A stretch of 64,000 bases of DNA, taken from contig NZ_CP074371.1 in assembly GCF_018362975.1 (NCBI RefSeq), positions 7,564,001 through 7,628,000 on the forward strand, written 5' to 3'. This stretch comes from Nocardia tengchongensis (GTDB lineage: Bacteria > Actinomycetota > Actinomycetes > Mycobacteriales > Mycobacteriaceae). The translations under genes and the position numbers were made by a program. Each line of letters begins with the position of its first letter. The stretch's first letter is position 1. The notes under the pieces are model-generated. The model saw only the letters and a list, made by a program, of their open reading frames with translations. It searched no databases and was not told where the DNA came from. Shown here in pieces: positions 38,730 to 48,093 of the stretch.

Positions 38730-40077
38730 TTGACGCTGCTCGAGATCTTCCCGTCGCTGCGAGACGGGGGCATCGTCCCCCGCCTCGACCCGGCGATCTG
38801 GCCGCGCGAAACCCACTACGACGCCGACGGGCGCATCACCGTCGGCGGCGTCGCACTGGCCGATATCGCCGACCAGTACGGCACCCCGACCTACGTGCTC
38901 GACGAGGGCGAGGTGCGCGACCGCTGCCAGGCCTACCGCACCCGCTTCCCCGACGCCGAGATCATCTACGCGGGCAAGGCCCTGCTGACCCGGGCGGTGG
39001 CCGAATGGATCACCGAGGAAGGCCTCTCGCTGGACGTGTGCTCGGCCGGGGAACTGGCCGTGGCCCTGTCCGGCTGGGCCGACCCCAGGCGAATCGTGCT
39101 GCACGGCAACGGGAAACCGTTCGCCGAATTGGAGACGGCGGTCAACTGCGGAGTCGGGCGCATCGTGATCGACTCCCTCACCGAGATCACCCTCCTCTCC
39201 GCGCTCGCCGAACGACCGCAACGAGTCCTGCTGCGGGTCACCCCCGATATCGACATCGACGGGCATCCGGCCGTCCGCACCGGCGTCACCGACCAGAAGT
39301 TCGGGTTCCCGATCGGCAGCCCGGCCATCCGGGACGCAGTGGATCGCATTGTGCGGCAACCGAATCTGACCCTCACCGGGCTGCACTGCCATATCGGCTC
39401 CCAGATCTACAACACCTTCCCCTACGGCGAAGCGGTGCGGCGGATGATCGGCGAAATGGCCCGCATCCGCGACGAATTCGGCCTCACCCTGACCGAACTG
39501 GATCTGGGCGGCGGGCACGCGGTCGCCTATCGCGGCGGCGATGCCGAAATGAACCTGGCCGAACTGGCCGACATCATCGAAGACGCCCTGGACGCGGCAT
39601 GCGCCCGGCACGGATTCCCGCGGCCGGGCATCGCCCTCGAGCCCGGCCGCGCCATCGTCGCGCGCGCCGGCGTCACCCTCTACCGGGTGCTGTCGATCAA
39701 ACACGTCGAACGCGGACACACCTATGTGACCGTGGACGGCGGCATGAGCGACAACCCCCGGGGTCGCCCTCTACGGCGCCCGCTACGACGCCGTGGTCGC
39801 CAACCGGCACCCCACCGGCCCGCAGATGACCGCCACCATCGCCGGCCGGCACTGCGAGGCCGGTGACATCCTGGCCCGCGACGTCCGCCTGCCCGCCGAC
39901 CTGCGACCGGGCGAAGTGCTGGCCATGCCGTGCACCGGCGCCTACCACCACAGCCTGGCCTCGTCCTACAACGGCATCGGCCGCCCGCCGATCGTCGCGG
40001 TCCGCGACGGCCGCAGCCGGGAACTGGTGCGCCGCGAGACCATCGACGATCTGCTCAGCCGCGATATCGGGCGCTGA
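38730..40077 (+). pseudogene. lysA: Diaminopimelate decarboxylase-like protein, split by a frameshift
   Basis: PLP decarboxylase making lysine from meso-diaminopimelate, about 448 residues. The PLP lysine is in IIYAGKALLTRAV, then GLHCHIGSQI, the glycine loop LDLGGGHAVAY, ALEPGRAIVARAG and, after the break, PCTGAYHHSLASSYNG. The first frame runs off after GGMSDNPR; one extra G in GGGG (39760-39763) explains it, because dropping it gives NPRVALYGARYDAVV. TTG 38730 is preferred (AGGAG five bases upstream); ATG 38694 is the alternative. It is not next to argS or hom, so it may be a second lysA copy or a related decarboxylase (HAVAYRGG replaces the usual GIAY). Confidence 0.82.
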
Positions 40078-40080
40078 ACG

Positions 40081-41820
40081 CTACCGCTTGCGGGTGCCGA
40101 AGATGCTGCGGCTGATCTCGCGCCCGGCCACGGTGGCCGCCGACCGGAGAAAGTTCTTGAAGGCCGGGTTGTTGACGATCTTCTCGGCCATCGAATCCTC
40201 TTCCGGGGCAGGCTTGGCCGAGCGGGTGCTCTTGGCCGCGGCCTCCTGGTCGGCCTGCTCGGCGGCGGCCTGGATCTTGGCGGTCAGGATCTCGTAGGCC
40301 GACTCCGCGTCGATGGTCTGGCCGTACTTGCCGTACAGCGTGGATTGCTGAGCGCGGGAACGGATTCCGTCGTCGCCGATGGTGTCCATCAGCGAGCGCG
40401 GCGGCTGCATGCGCGACCAGGCCACCGGGGTCGGCGCGCCCTTCTCCGACAGCACCGTCACCACGGCCTCACCGATACCGAGCGAGGTGAGCGCCTTCTC
40501 CAGATCGTAGGTCGCGGTCTTGGGGTAGGTGCGCACCGTCTTCGACAGCGCCGCCTGATCTTCCGGGGTGAACGCGCGCAAGGCGTGCTGGATGCGCGCA
40601 CCCAGCTGGGAGAGCACCGAATTCGGGATGTCGGTGGGCAGCTGGGTGCAGAAGAAGACGCCGACGCCCTTGGAGCGGATCAGCTTCACCGTCTGCTCCA
40701 CCTGGTTCAGGAACGCCTTGGACGCGCCGTTGAACAGCAGGTGCGCCTCGTCGAAGATGAACACCAGCTTCGGCTTGTCCACATCGCCGACCTCGGGCAG
40801 CGTCTGGAACAGGTCGGCCAGCACCCACATCAGGAAGGTCGAGAACATCTGCGGCCGTGCGGCCTGCGCGCCCAGCTCGAACAGGGTGATCACGCCCTGC
40901 CCGCCCGCGGTGCGCATCAGGTCGGCCGGCTCCAGCTCCGGCTCGCCGAAGAAGGTGTCGCCGCCGTCGGCCTCCAGATTCACCAGCGCGCGCAGGATCA
41001 CGCCCGCGGTCTGCGCGGACACGCCGCCGATGCCCTTCAGGTCCTCCTTGCCCTCCGGGCTGGTGAGGTACTGGATGACCGCGCGCAGATCCTTCAGATC
41101 CAGCAGTGCCAGGCCCTGCTGATCCGACCAGTGGAAGATCAGGCCCAGCGTCGACTCCTGGGTCTCGTTGAGGCCCAGCGCCTTACTGAGCAGAATCGGG
41201 CCGAACGAGGTGATGGTCGCGCGAATCGGCACCCCGATGCCGCCGGTGCCGAGCGAGACGAACTCACACGGGAACCCCTGCGGCTTCCAGTCCGGATCAC
41301 CGGTCTCCTGGGCGCGGGTCAGCAGCTTCTCATTGGACTGCCCCGGCTGCGACAGTCCCGACAGGTCGCCTTTGATGTCGGCGACCACCACCGGCACGCC
41401 CGCCGCCGACAACTGCTCGGCGATGCCCTGCACGGTCTTGGTCTTACCCGTACCGGTCGCGCCCGCCACCAGCCCGTGCCGGTTCATCGTCTTCATCGGA
41501 ATCCGCACCCGCGCATCCGGATGCACGGCGCCGCCGACGATCACGGTGCCCAACTCCAGCGCGAGCCCCTCCATGTCGTAGCCGGCCGCGATCTCCAAGG
41601 CGGCAGCCTCGTCCTTGTCGGCCGGAGCGGCAGCTGCTTTCGATGTGCCCGAATCCGCTTCCGCGGCACCGGCATCGGCCGGAGCAGCCTGCTCGGCCGC
41701 CTCCTGCGCCGCGGCCTCCTGCTCGGCTGCCTCCGCCGCAGCGGCCGCTTCGGCCGCGATCCGCGCCGCCTCCTCGGCCGCCTTCCGTGCCGCCGCTGCC
41801 TTCTCCTGCGGGGTGGTCAT
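40081..41820 (-). CDS. HerA-like (DUF853) helicase-type ATPase
   Basis: 579 residues. The first roughly 70 residues form an Ala/Glu-rich coiled coil (EKAAAARKAAEEAARIAAEAA). The ATPase core has Walker A GATGTGKTKT (about 123) and Walker B LVFIFDEAHLLF (about 345), with an arginine-finger region GARIQHALRAFTPEDQ. DUF853/HerA-like proteins are hexameric DNA translocases or helicases of unclear role in bacteria. The ATG at 41820 has AGGAAG upstream. It converges with the lysA-like gene. Confidence 0.85.
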   Translation of the reverse strand: MTTPQEKAAAARKAAEEAARIAAEAAAAAEAAEQEAAAQEAAEQAAPADAGAAEADSGTSKAAAAPADKDEAAALEIAAGYDMEGLALELGTVIVGGAVHPDARVRIPMKTMNRHGLVAGATGTGKTKTVQGIAEQLSAAGVPVVVADIKGDLSGLSQPGQSNEKLLTRAQETGDPDWKPQGFPCEFVSLGTGGIGVPIRATITSFGPILLSKALGLNETQESTLGLIFHWSDQQGLALLDLKDLRAVIQYLTSPEGKEDLKGIGGVSAQTAGVILRALVNLEADGGDTFFGEPELEPADLMRTAGGQGVITLFELGAQAARPQMFSTFLMWVLADLFQTLPEVGDVDKPKLVFIFDEAHLLFNGASKAFLNQVEQTVKLIRSKGVGVFFCTQLPTDIPNSVLSQLGARIQHALRAFTPEDQAALSKTVRTYPKTATYDLEKALTSLGIGEAVVTVLSEKGAPTPVAWSRMQPPRSLMDTIGDDGIRSRAQQSTLYGKYGQTIDAESAYEILTAKIQAAAEQADQEAAAKSTRSAKPAPEEDSMAEKIVNNPAFKNFLRSAATVAGREISRSIFGTRKR

Positions 41821-42044
41821 CGCGCTTCCTCCGTCTGCTGTGCCAACTGCGACTGCGTCCGAACAAAACTGCCCAACCCACACGCCGACCGCTCGCTGCG
41901 CGTGAGATTCGACCGCAACCATACTGCTCATTCGCACGTCCGAGCGGCCTCGACGCGATTTGCCTTCAGTTAACTCACGGGTCGATCCGACGCCCTGGAG
42001 CCGGGCAACCCGGTCCCGCTCGGCCGAAGGGTTAGTGTTTGGCG

Positions 42045-42671
42045 GTGACCGACAAGTACGTGGTGTGGATGGACTGCGAGATGACCGGGCTACGGCTCGA
42101 CAGCGACAAGCTGATCGAGGTGGCGGCGCTCGTCACGGACAGTGACCTCAATATTCTCGGCGAGGGCGTGGACATCGTGATCCACGCCGACGATGCCGCA
42201 TTGGCCGCGATGCCGCCGGTGGTGACCGAGATGCACGCCAAGTCCGGGCTCACCGAAGAGGTGCGGCGCTCGGTGGTCACCCTCGAGGAAGCCGAACAGC
42301 AGGTCCTCGACTACATCAAGCAGTACGTGCCGACCCCGCGCACGGTGCCGCTGGCGGGCAACTCGATCGCCACCGATCGCGGGTTCATCGCGCGCGACAT
42401 GCCGACGCTCGACGCGCACCTGCACTACCGGATGATCGACGTCAGCTCGATCAAGGAACTCGCCCGGCGCTGGTACCCGCGGATCTACTTCGGCCAGCCG
42501 GAGAAGGGCCTCGCGCACCGCGCGCTCGCCGACATCCAGGAATCCATCCGCGAACTCCAGTACTACCGGCGCACCGCGTTCGTCCCCGCGCCCGGCCCGT
42601 CGACCGCCGAGATCGCCGCCGTCGCCGCCGAATTGGCGACCCCCGCGGAACCGCCCGTAAACCCCGCCTGA
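42045..42671 (+). CDS. orn: Oligoribonuclease (3'-5' exoribonuclease)
   Basis: DnaQ-fold exonuclease that degrades 2-5 nt RNA and pGpG. About 208 residues. The four acidic DEDDh motifs are visible: MDCEMTGL (Asp, Glu), [11 protein letters not shown] (Asp), [10 protein letters not shown] and [11 protein letters not shown] (His, Asp). A short Ala/Pro-rich tail follows the fold. GTG 42045 is chosen; TTG 42039 is two codons earlier. The AAGG at 42027 is far from both, so translation may be leaderless. A tRNA-His gene follows. Confidence 0.93.
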   Translation: MTDKYVVWMDCEMTGLRLDSDKLIEVAALVTDSDLNILGEGVDIVIHADDAALAAMPPVVTEMHAKSGLTEEVRRSVVTLEEAEQQVLDYIKQYVPTPRTVPLAGNSIATDRGFIARDMPTLDAHLHYRMIDVSSIKELARRWYPRIYFGQPEKGLAHRALADIQESIRELQYYRRTAFVPAPGPSTAEIAAVAAELATPAEPPVNPA

Positions 42672-42735
42672 ACAGCCGATTAGGTACTCGCCGCGAGAAC
42701 ACGTTAATATCTACCGCGCCGGAAGTTACGGCGAT

Positions 42736-42809
42736 GGTGGCTGTAGTTCAGCTGGTAGAGCACCAGGTTGTGATCCTGGGGGTCGCGGGTTCAAGTCCCG
42801 TCAGCCACC
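42736..42809 (+). tRNA. tRNA-His (anticodon GTG)
   Basis: The acceptor stem GTGGCTG/CAGCCAC, D-arm, anticodon loop TTGTGAT with GTG, and T-arm with GTTCAAGTC are all present. G at 42736 pairs with C at 42809 as the extra 5' G(-1) of histidine tRNAs. The CCA end is not encoded. Confidence 0.95.
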
Positions 42810-42814
42810 CTTTC

Positions 42815-42866
42815 ACGGCGTGCGAGCCGCTCCTCACGGAGCAGTTCGCACGCCGTTTCTCTTTTT
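42815..42866 (+). terminator. Intrinsic terminator after tRNA-His
   Basis: 11-bp perfect stem ACGGCGTGCGA/TCGCACGCCGT (42815-42825 and 42846-42856) followed by a T-rich run TTTCTCTTTTT. This is the best classical terminator in the window. Confidence 0.9.
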
Positions 42867-42901
42867 CCGCCCGGTTCGAGACCACTGGCAGAATCCGGAG
42901 C

Positions 42902-43693
42902 ATGGCGCAATCCTCGACGACGTCTCCGGCCGTCGGCCGGGCGCTCGACATTCTGGTCCGGCTGGCCCACGCCCCCGGCCCGGTACGGGCGGCGGCGCTG
43001 GCCCGCGATCTGAACCTGCCGCGCTCGTCGGTCTATCACATGCTGTCGGTGCTGGTGGACCGCGGATTCGTGGTGTATGTGCCGGGTGAACAGGCCTACG
43101 GGCTGGGCGTCACCGCCTTCGAGATCGGTTCGGCCTACCTGCGCCACGAACCGCTGGAACGGCTGGCGCAGCCGATTCTGCACCAGCTGGCCCGGCAGCT
43201 CGGGCAGGCGGTGCATCTGGGGATCCTGCACGGCAACGAGACGGTCTACCTACTCAAGGAGCGACCGAGTTCGGGGCCTGCCGCGGAGGTCTCACTGATC
43301 ACCGATATCGGGGTGCGGCTGCCGTCGCATCTGACCGCGAACGGGCGCGCGATCCTCGCGGCACTGCCGGACGCCCAGGTGAAAGCCTTGTACGCCAAGC
43401 GCTCCGACTTCATCACCCGCACCGGGCGCGGGCCGCGAACCTTGACCGAGTTGCGCCGGGATCTGGAGGAGGCGCGCGCCCGCGGCTGGGCCGAGGAGGT
43501 GGAGCTGGTGACCGCGGGACTGCGGTCGGTGGGCGCGGCGGTGTTCGATCACAACAGCCGGCCGGTGGCGGCGCTCAGCACCACGTGGCGCAAGCTGTCC
43601 TATCCCGAACCGGACGTGGTGGGGAAGGCGCTGCAATGGGGCGCCGATCGCCTGACCTCACGAATCTCCGGGCAGGCGCCCGTCTCACCCTGA
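42902..43693 (+). CDS. IclR-family transcriptional regulator
   Basis: 263 residues. The N-terminal winged helix (SPAVGRALDILVRLAHAPGPVRAAALARDLNLPRSSVYHMLSVLVDRGFV) is followed by a GAF-like effector domain (AVHLGILHGNETVYLLKERPSS, LPSHLTANGRAILAALP). Its stop lies 83 bases before the glutamate dehydrogenase ATG, in the same orientation. An IclR regulator (HutR) controls hut genes in corynebacteria, so a similar role here is plausible, but the corynebacterial HutR motif was not found. The ATG at 42902 begins the conserved part. Confidence 0.85.
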   Translation: MAQSSTTSPAVGRALDILVRLAHAPGPVRAAALARDLNLPRSSVYHMLSVLVDRGFVVYVPGEQAYGLGVTAFEIGSAYLRHEPLERLAQPILHQLARQLGQAVHLGILHGNETVYLLKERPSSGPAAEVSLITDIGVRLPSHLTANGRAILAALPDAQVKALYAKRSDFITRTGRGPRTLTELRRDLEEARARGWAEEVELVTAGLRSVGAAVFDHNSRPVAALSTTWRKLSYPEPDVVGKALQWGADRLTSRISGQAPVSP

Positions 43694-43707
43694 CCTCACA
43701 CCACCCT

Positions 43708-43723
43708 TGTGAGTCCCCTCACA
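43708..43723. promoter_or_regulatory. CRP/GlxR-like site upstream of gdh
   Basis: TGTGA-GTCCCC-TCACA is an exact match to the TGTGA-N6-TCACA cAMP-receptor consensus. It sits 54 bases before the gdh ATG. A further CTCACA half lies at 43695-43700. The same motif occurs at 51971-51986 before the histidine permease. Confidence 0.7.
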
Positions 43724-43736
43724 GAGGTTGTATGTT

Positions 43737-43750
43737 GTTGTATAGACAAC
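43737..43750. promoter_or_regulatory. Probable HutC operator upstream of gdh
   Basis: GTTGT-N4-ACAAC (GTTGTATAGACAAC), an inverted repeat overlapping the probable -10 region. The same element with one change occurs at 51947-51960 before the permease-hutH operon. GntR/HutC repressors bind sites of this kind. Confidence 0.65.
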
Positions 43751-43776
43751 CGCCTGACCGGGGAGATTTTCCGACA

Positions 43777-46700
43777 ATGACACAGGACTGGGACGACGAC
43801 CTCCACGCCCGAACCGCAGACCGGACGCCGGCGAACTCGTACGCCCAGTCCCTGCCCGAGTGGTACAAACACGACTTCGACCCCGGCCGGGCCGCCACCG
43901 ACATCGCCCGCATCGAGGCGCTGCGCCCCGGATCGTTCGACGTCGCCCTGCACGCACCCACCGGCAGCGCGCGCGGGCAAGCCCGCCTCACGCTCTACAT
44001 CACCGGAACGGCCGTCTCCCTCAGCCGCATCCTGCCGGTAATCCAATCCCTCGGCGTGGAAGTCCTGGACGAACGGACCTACCCGCTCCAGGATTCGGCC
44101 GGAAACCAGTGCTGGATCTACGACTTCGGCCTGGCCTTCGACCACGCACCGGCGCCGGACGCCGGCACGCACGCCCGGTTCACCGACGCCTTCGCCGCCG
44201 CTTGGCGCGGCGACACCGAAGCCGACACCTTCAATCGCCTGGTACTGGGCGCCGGATTGGCCTGGCGGCCGGTATCGATGCTGCGGGCCTACGCGAAGTA
44301 CCTGCGCCAGAGCGGATTCCCCTACAGCCCGGAACGGATCGCGGAAGTCCTTGCCGCCCACCCCGACTCCGCGCGCCTGCTGGCCGAACTGTTCCACGCG
44401 CGCTTCACGCCGGGCGAGCCCGCCGCGACCGGCGAAGCGGAGTTGACCGACCGTCTGAACGACAGCATCGGCCGGGTCGTCGGACTGGAAGCGGACCGCA
44501 TCCTGCGCGCCCTCACCACCCTCATCCGAAACACCCTGCGCACCAACTACTTCGTGCGCGGCGGCAACACGACCGTGCTGTCGTTCAAGCTGGACCCGCA
44601 GCGCATCGACGAACTCCCCCACCCCCGACCGCGATTCGAGATCTTCGTCTACTCCCCCCGGGTCGAAGGCGTGCACCTGCGCTTCGGCGCCGTGGCGCGC
44701 GGCGGCCTGCGCTGGTCGGACCGCAAGGAGGACCTGCGCACCGAGGTGCTCGGCCTGGTCAAGGCGCAGGCGGTGAAGAACGCGGTGATCGTGCCGGTCG
44801 GCGCGAAGGGCGGATTCATCGTCAAACAGCCCCCGCGCCCCCGCGGCGACGACCAGGCCGACCGCGCCGCACACCTGGCCGAGGGCATCGCCTGCTACCG
44901 GCAGTTCATCGCGGGCCTGCTCGACGTCACCGACAACATCGACGCCGCCACCGGGGCCACGATCCCGGCCCGCGACGTCGTCCGCCACGACGGCGACGAC
45001 ACCTACCTGGTGGTGGCCGCGGACAAAGGCACCTCGACCTTCTCCGACATCGCCAACGCGGTCGCCGCCGACTACGGCTTCTGGCTCGGCGACGCGTTCG
45101 CCTCGGGCGGATCGGTCGGCTACGACCACAAAGCGATGGGCATCACCGCCCGCGGCGCCTGGGAGAGCGTCGAACGCCACTTCCACGAATTGGGCCGCGA
45201 CACCCGCAGCGCCGACTTCACGGTGGCCGGTATCGGCGATATGAGCGGCGACGTCTTCGGCAACGGCATGCTGCTCAGCGAGCACATCCGGCTGGTCGCC
45301 GCGTTCGATCACCGGCACATCTTCCTCGACCCGAACCCGCGGGCCGCGGACTCGCACGTCGAGCGCGAACGGCTGTTCCGCCTGCCCCGCTCGTCCTGGG
45401 CGGACTACGATCCGGACCTCATCAGCGCCGGCGGCGGCGTCTGGCCGCGCACGGCGAAGTCGGTGCCGCTCACCCCCGAAGCCCACGCCGCACTGGGACT
45501 TCCGGACTCGGTCACCGCGGCGGCCCCGGACGAGGTGATCCGCGCGATTCTGCGGGCGCCCGTCGACCTGCTGTGGAACGGCGGAGTCGGCACCTACGTC
45601 AAAGCCTCGTCCGAATCGGCCACCGAGGTCGGTGACAAGGCCAACGACGGTGTCCGGGTGAACGCCGCCGACGTGCGCGCCACGGTGGTCGGAGAGGGCG
45701 GCAACCTCGGATTCACCGCCCTCGGCCGCATCGAATACGCCCGCCGCGGCGGCCGGATCAACACCGACGCACTGGACAACTCGGCCGGAGTCGACTGCTC
45801 CGACCACGAGGTGAACATCAAGATCCTGCTCGACGCCATGATGTCGGCGGGGCGGCTCACCCGCGCCGAACGCGACGCGCTGCTGGCCGACATGACCGTC
45901 GACGTCGGTCGAATGGTGCTGCGGGACAACCGTTCCCAGAACCGCGTCCTGGGTGTGAGCCGCGCCGGCGCGGCCGACCGGATCGGCGTGCACGCCCGCA
46001 TGATCGCGCACCTGGAATCCCGGCGGGGACTGGTTCGGGCCCTGGAGGCGTTGCCCGACGAGAACGAGCTCGCCCGGCGCACCGCGGGCGGGTGCGGATT
46101 GACCTCCCCGGAACTGGCGACCCTGCTGGCGCACGCCAAACTCGCGGTCAAGGACGAACTCCTGGCCGGCGACCTGCCCGACGACCCCGCGCTGCGCGAT
46201 CACCTGCTCGCCTACTTCCCGGCGACACTGCGAGAACGGTTCGGCGACAACGTCTCCGAGCATCCGCTGCACCGCGAGATCGTCGCCACCCAGCTCGCCA
46301 ACGACGTCATCGACCACGGCGGCATCAGTTTCGTGTTCCGGCTGGCCGAGAACTCCGCGGCCACCGGGCCGGACGTGGTCCGCGCCTACCTCGTCGCCAC
46401 CCGCCTGTTCGGGCTACAGAGCCTCTGGGACGACATCGCCGCCGCGGACCTGCCCGCGACGGTGGCCGACGGGCTCGTCCGCACCACGCAGCGGTTCCTG
46501 GACCGCGCGGTGCGGTGGCTGCTGGCCAACCGCCCACAGCCGCTCGACATCGCCACCGAGACAGGCCGATTCGCCCCGCGGCTGGCGACCCACGCCCACC
46601 TGGTCCCGGAATGGCTGAGGGACCGGGAAGCGGCGGATCTGCGCGGCCGGATCGCCGACTCGATCGACGCCGGGGTATCGCACGAGCTGGCCGCCCGGGT

Positions 46701-47121
46701 GCACCTGCTGCTCGACCAGTTCGGTCTGCTCGACATCATCGAGGTCGCCGATGCCGGAAGCCACGACGTCGCCGACGTCGCCGGGCTGTACTACGCGCTG
46801 AGCCAGCATCTGGGCACAGTGCGTCTGCTGCAGTCGGTTTCGCGGCTGTCCACCGAGGACCGCTGGGGCTCAATGGCCCGCCTGGCCCTGCGCGACGACC
46901 TGTACGGATCACTGCGCCTGTTGTGCCTGGCGCTGCTGGCGGACCGTCCCGACCCGGCCGAGCCGCCCGCTGACACCATCGCGCGCTGGGCGACCCGCAA
47001 CGCCACCCGGATCCACCGGACCAGCACCACCCTCACCGAAATCCTCGACGGCCCCACGGCCGACGTGGCGGCCATGTCGGTGGCGGTGCGTCAGATCCGC
47101 GGTCTGGCCCACACCGCCTAA
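43777..47121 (+). CDS. NAD-specific glutamate dehydrogenase, large type but short form
   Basis: Oxidatively deaminates glutamate to 2-oxoglutarate. 1114 residues. Catalytic-core motifs of the large NAD-GDH family: RTNYFVRGGNTTVLSFKLDP, EGVHLRFGAVARGGLRWSDRKEDLRTE, KNAVIVPVGAKGGFIVKQ, ADKGTSTFSDIAN and GEGGNLGFTALGRIEYA. The usual actinobacterial enzyme has about 1600 residues with N-terminal ACT-like regulatory domains; here roughly 480 are missing, although the ATG at 43777 has a good GGGGAG site. The position beside hut genes and shared operators suggest it finishes histidine degradation. Confidence 0.9.
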   Translation: MTQDWDDDLHARTADRTPANSYAQSLPEWYKHDFDPGRAATDIARIEALRPGSFDVALHAPTGSARGQARLTLYITGTAVSLSRILPVIQSLGVEVLDERTYPLQDSAGNQCWIYDFGLAFDHAPAPDAGTHARFTDAFAAAWRGDTEADTFNRLVLGAGLAWRPVSMLRAYAKYLRQSGFPYSPERIAEVLAAHPDSARLLAELFHARFTPGEPAATGEAELTDRLNDSIGRVVGLEADRILRALTTLIRNTLRTNYFVRGGNTTVLSFKLDPQRIDELPHPRPRFEIFVYSPRVEGVHLRFGAVARGGLRWSDRKEDLRTEVLGLVKAQAVKNAVIVPVGAKGGFIVKQPPRPRGDDQADRAAHLAEGIACYRQFIAGLLDVTDNIDAATGATIPARDVVRHDGDDTYLVVAADKGTSTFSDIANAVAADYGFWLGDAFASGGSVGYDHKAMGITARGAWESVERHFHELGRDTRSADFTVAGIGDMSGDVFGNGMLLSEHIRLVAAFDHRHIFLDPNPRAADSHVERERLFRLPRSSWADYDPDLISAGGGVWPRTAKSVPLTPEAHAALGLPDSVTAAAPDEVIRAILRAPVDLLWNGGVGTYVKASSESATEVGDKANDGVRVNAADVRATVVGEGGNLGFTALGRIEYARRGGRINTDALDNSAGVDCSDHEVNIKILLDAMMSAGRLTRAERDALLADMTVDVGRMVLRDNRSQNRVLGVSRAGAADRIGVHARMIAHLESRRGLVRALEALPDENELARRTAGGCGLTSPELATLLAHAKLAVKDELLAGDLPDDPALRDHLLAYFPATLRERFGDNVSEHPLHREIVATQLANDVIDHGGISFVFRLAENSAATGPDVVRAYLVATRLFGLQSLWDDIAAADLPATVADGLVRTTQRFLDRAVRWLLANRPQPLDIATETGRFAPRLATHAHLVPEWLRDREAADLRGRIADSIDAGVSHELAARVHLLLDQFGLLDIIEVADAGSHDVADVAGLYYALSQHLGTVRLLQSVSRLSTEDRWGSMARLALRDDLYGSLRLLCLALLADRPDPAEPPADTIARWATRNATRIHRTSTTLTEILDGPTADVAAMSVAVRQIRGLAHTA

Positions 47122-47140
47122 CCGTTCACCCAGCAACCAT

Positions 47141-47896
47141 TCACGACGACTGCGCGTCGAAGGTTCCCGCGAGCCGGTAGCGGGAACCGGGGTGCAGCAG
47201 CCGCACGGAACTGACCAGCCGGTCTTGCGACCACGTCCGGCGGCGAATCAACAGACACGGCTCCGACCCGGTGAGACCGAGCAGGACGCTCTCGTCCGGG
47301 GTCGGCAGCACCGCCTCCACCACGTGCTCGCCCCGGCCGAGAGGCGCCACCGAGACCAAGTAGGTGTTGGGCGTCGTGGTCGTGAAGTCCTGCTCCAGAT
47401 AGTGCGGTGCGACAGCCGGATTCACGAACCGGTCCTCCAGCTGGATGGGCAGCCCGTCCTCGAAATGCACCAGCTTCGAATGGAAGACGGGGCTGCCCTC
47501 GGCGACGCCGAGATCCTGCGCGATCACCGAATCCGCCGCGCGCTCCTCCAGCGACACCACCTCGGCCCGATGCCGGTGGCCGCGCTCCTCGATCTCGTCG
47601 GCGATATTGCGCACCTCGACCAGCGCCGAACTGACTTTCCGCTCGGCCACGAAGGTGCCGACCCCGGTCGTCCGGACCACCAAACCGTCGGCGCTCAGCT
47701 CCCGCAGCGCGCGATTGATCGTCATGCGCGACAGTCCCAGCGCACCGACCAGTTGATTCTCCGACGGCAGCAGCTCGCCCTCGCGCCACCGCCCCGCCAC
47801 GATCTGCTCGGCGATCATGTCCTTGACGCGCTGATACGCCGGGGCCGACCCGCTACCGCGAGCCCGATACAGCGACGCGATATCCACCTCGTCCAT
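47141..47896 (-). CDS. hutC: GntR-family histidine-utilisation repressor HutC-like
   Basis: About 251 residues. The N-terminal GntR winged helix ([54 protein letters not shown]) is followed by a UTRA effector domain ([57 protein letters not shown]). HutC senses urocanate. ATG 47896 is chosen; GTG at 47902 or 47947 are alternatives. It lies between gdh and the divergent hutU. Likely binds GTTGTATAGACA sites at 43737 and 51947. Confidence 0.88.
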   Translation of the reverse strand: MDEVDIASLYRARGSGSAPAYQRVKDMIAEQIVAGRWREGELLPSENQLVGALGLSRMTINRALRELSADGLVVRTTGVGTFVAERKVSSALVEVRNIADEIEERGHRHRAEVVSLEERAADSVIAQDLGVAEGSPVFHSKLVHFEDGLPIQLEDRFVNPAVAPHYLEQDFTTTTPNTYLVSVAPLGRGEHVVEAVLPTPDESVLLGLTGSEPCLLIRRRTWSQDRLVSSVRLLHPGSRYRLAGTFDAQSS

Positions 47897-48093
47897 CGCC
47901 ACATTCGTCACCTGTTCCACATCCTGCCCATCGGTGGACACCAGCACATTCGAGACCGAGTGTATCGGCGCGCTGCGCGGGCACGGTGCACGTCAAGTGT
48001 CTCGGATCCGAGAATCTCGCGCGCCGACGCTGTTCCAGGCCTCGAATACGCGGTGTTATGGGCATCACGATCAGCCCATCCACAGGAGTCCCG

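Noticed and set aside
42902..43693. Corynebacterial HutR-type operator near the IclR gene
   Set aside because: I searched for a TCTG...CCAGA-type palindrome. Only CTGGCAGAATCCGG was nearby, which does not fit well.
43696..46317. 873-codon open frame antisense to the glutamate dehydrogenase gene
   Set aside because: Gly/Val/Arg-rich with no domain. It is a codon-bias shadow of a GC-rich gene with a clear family on the other strand.
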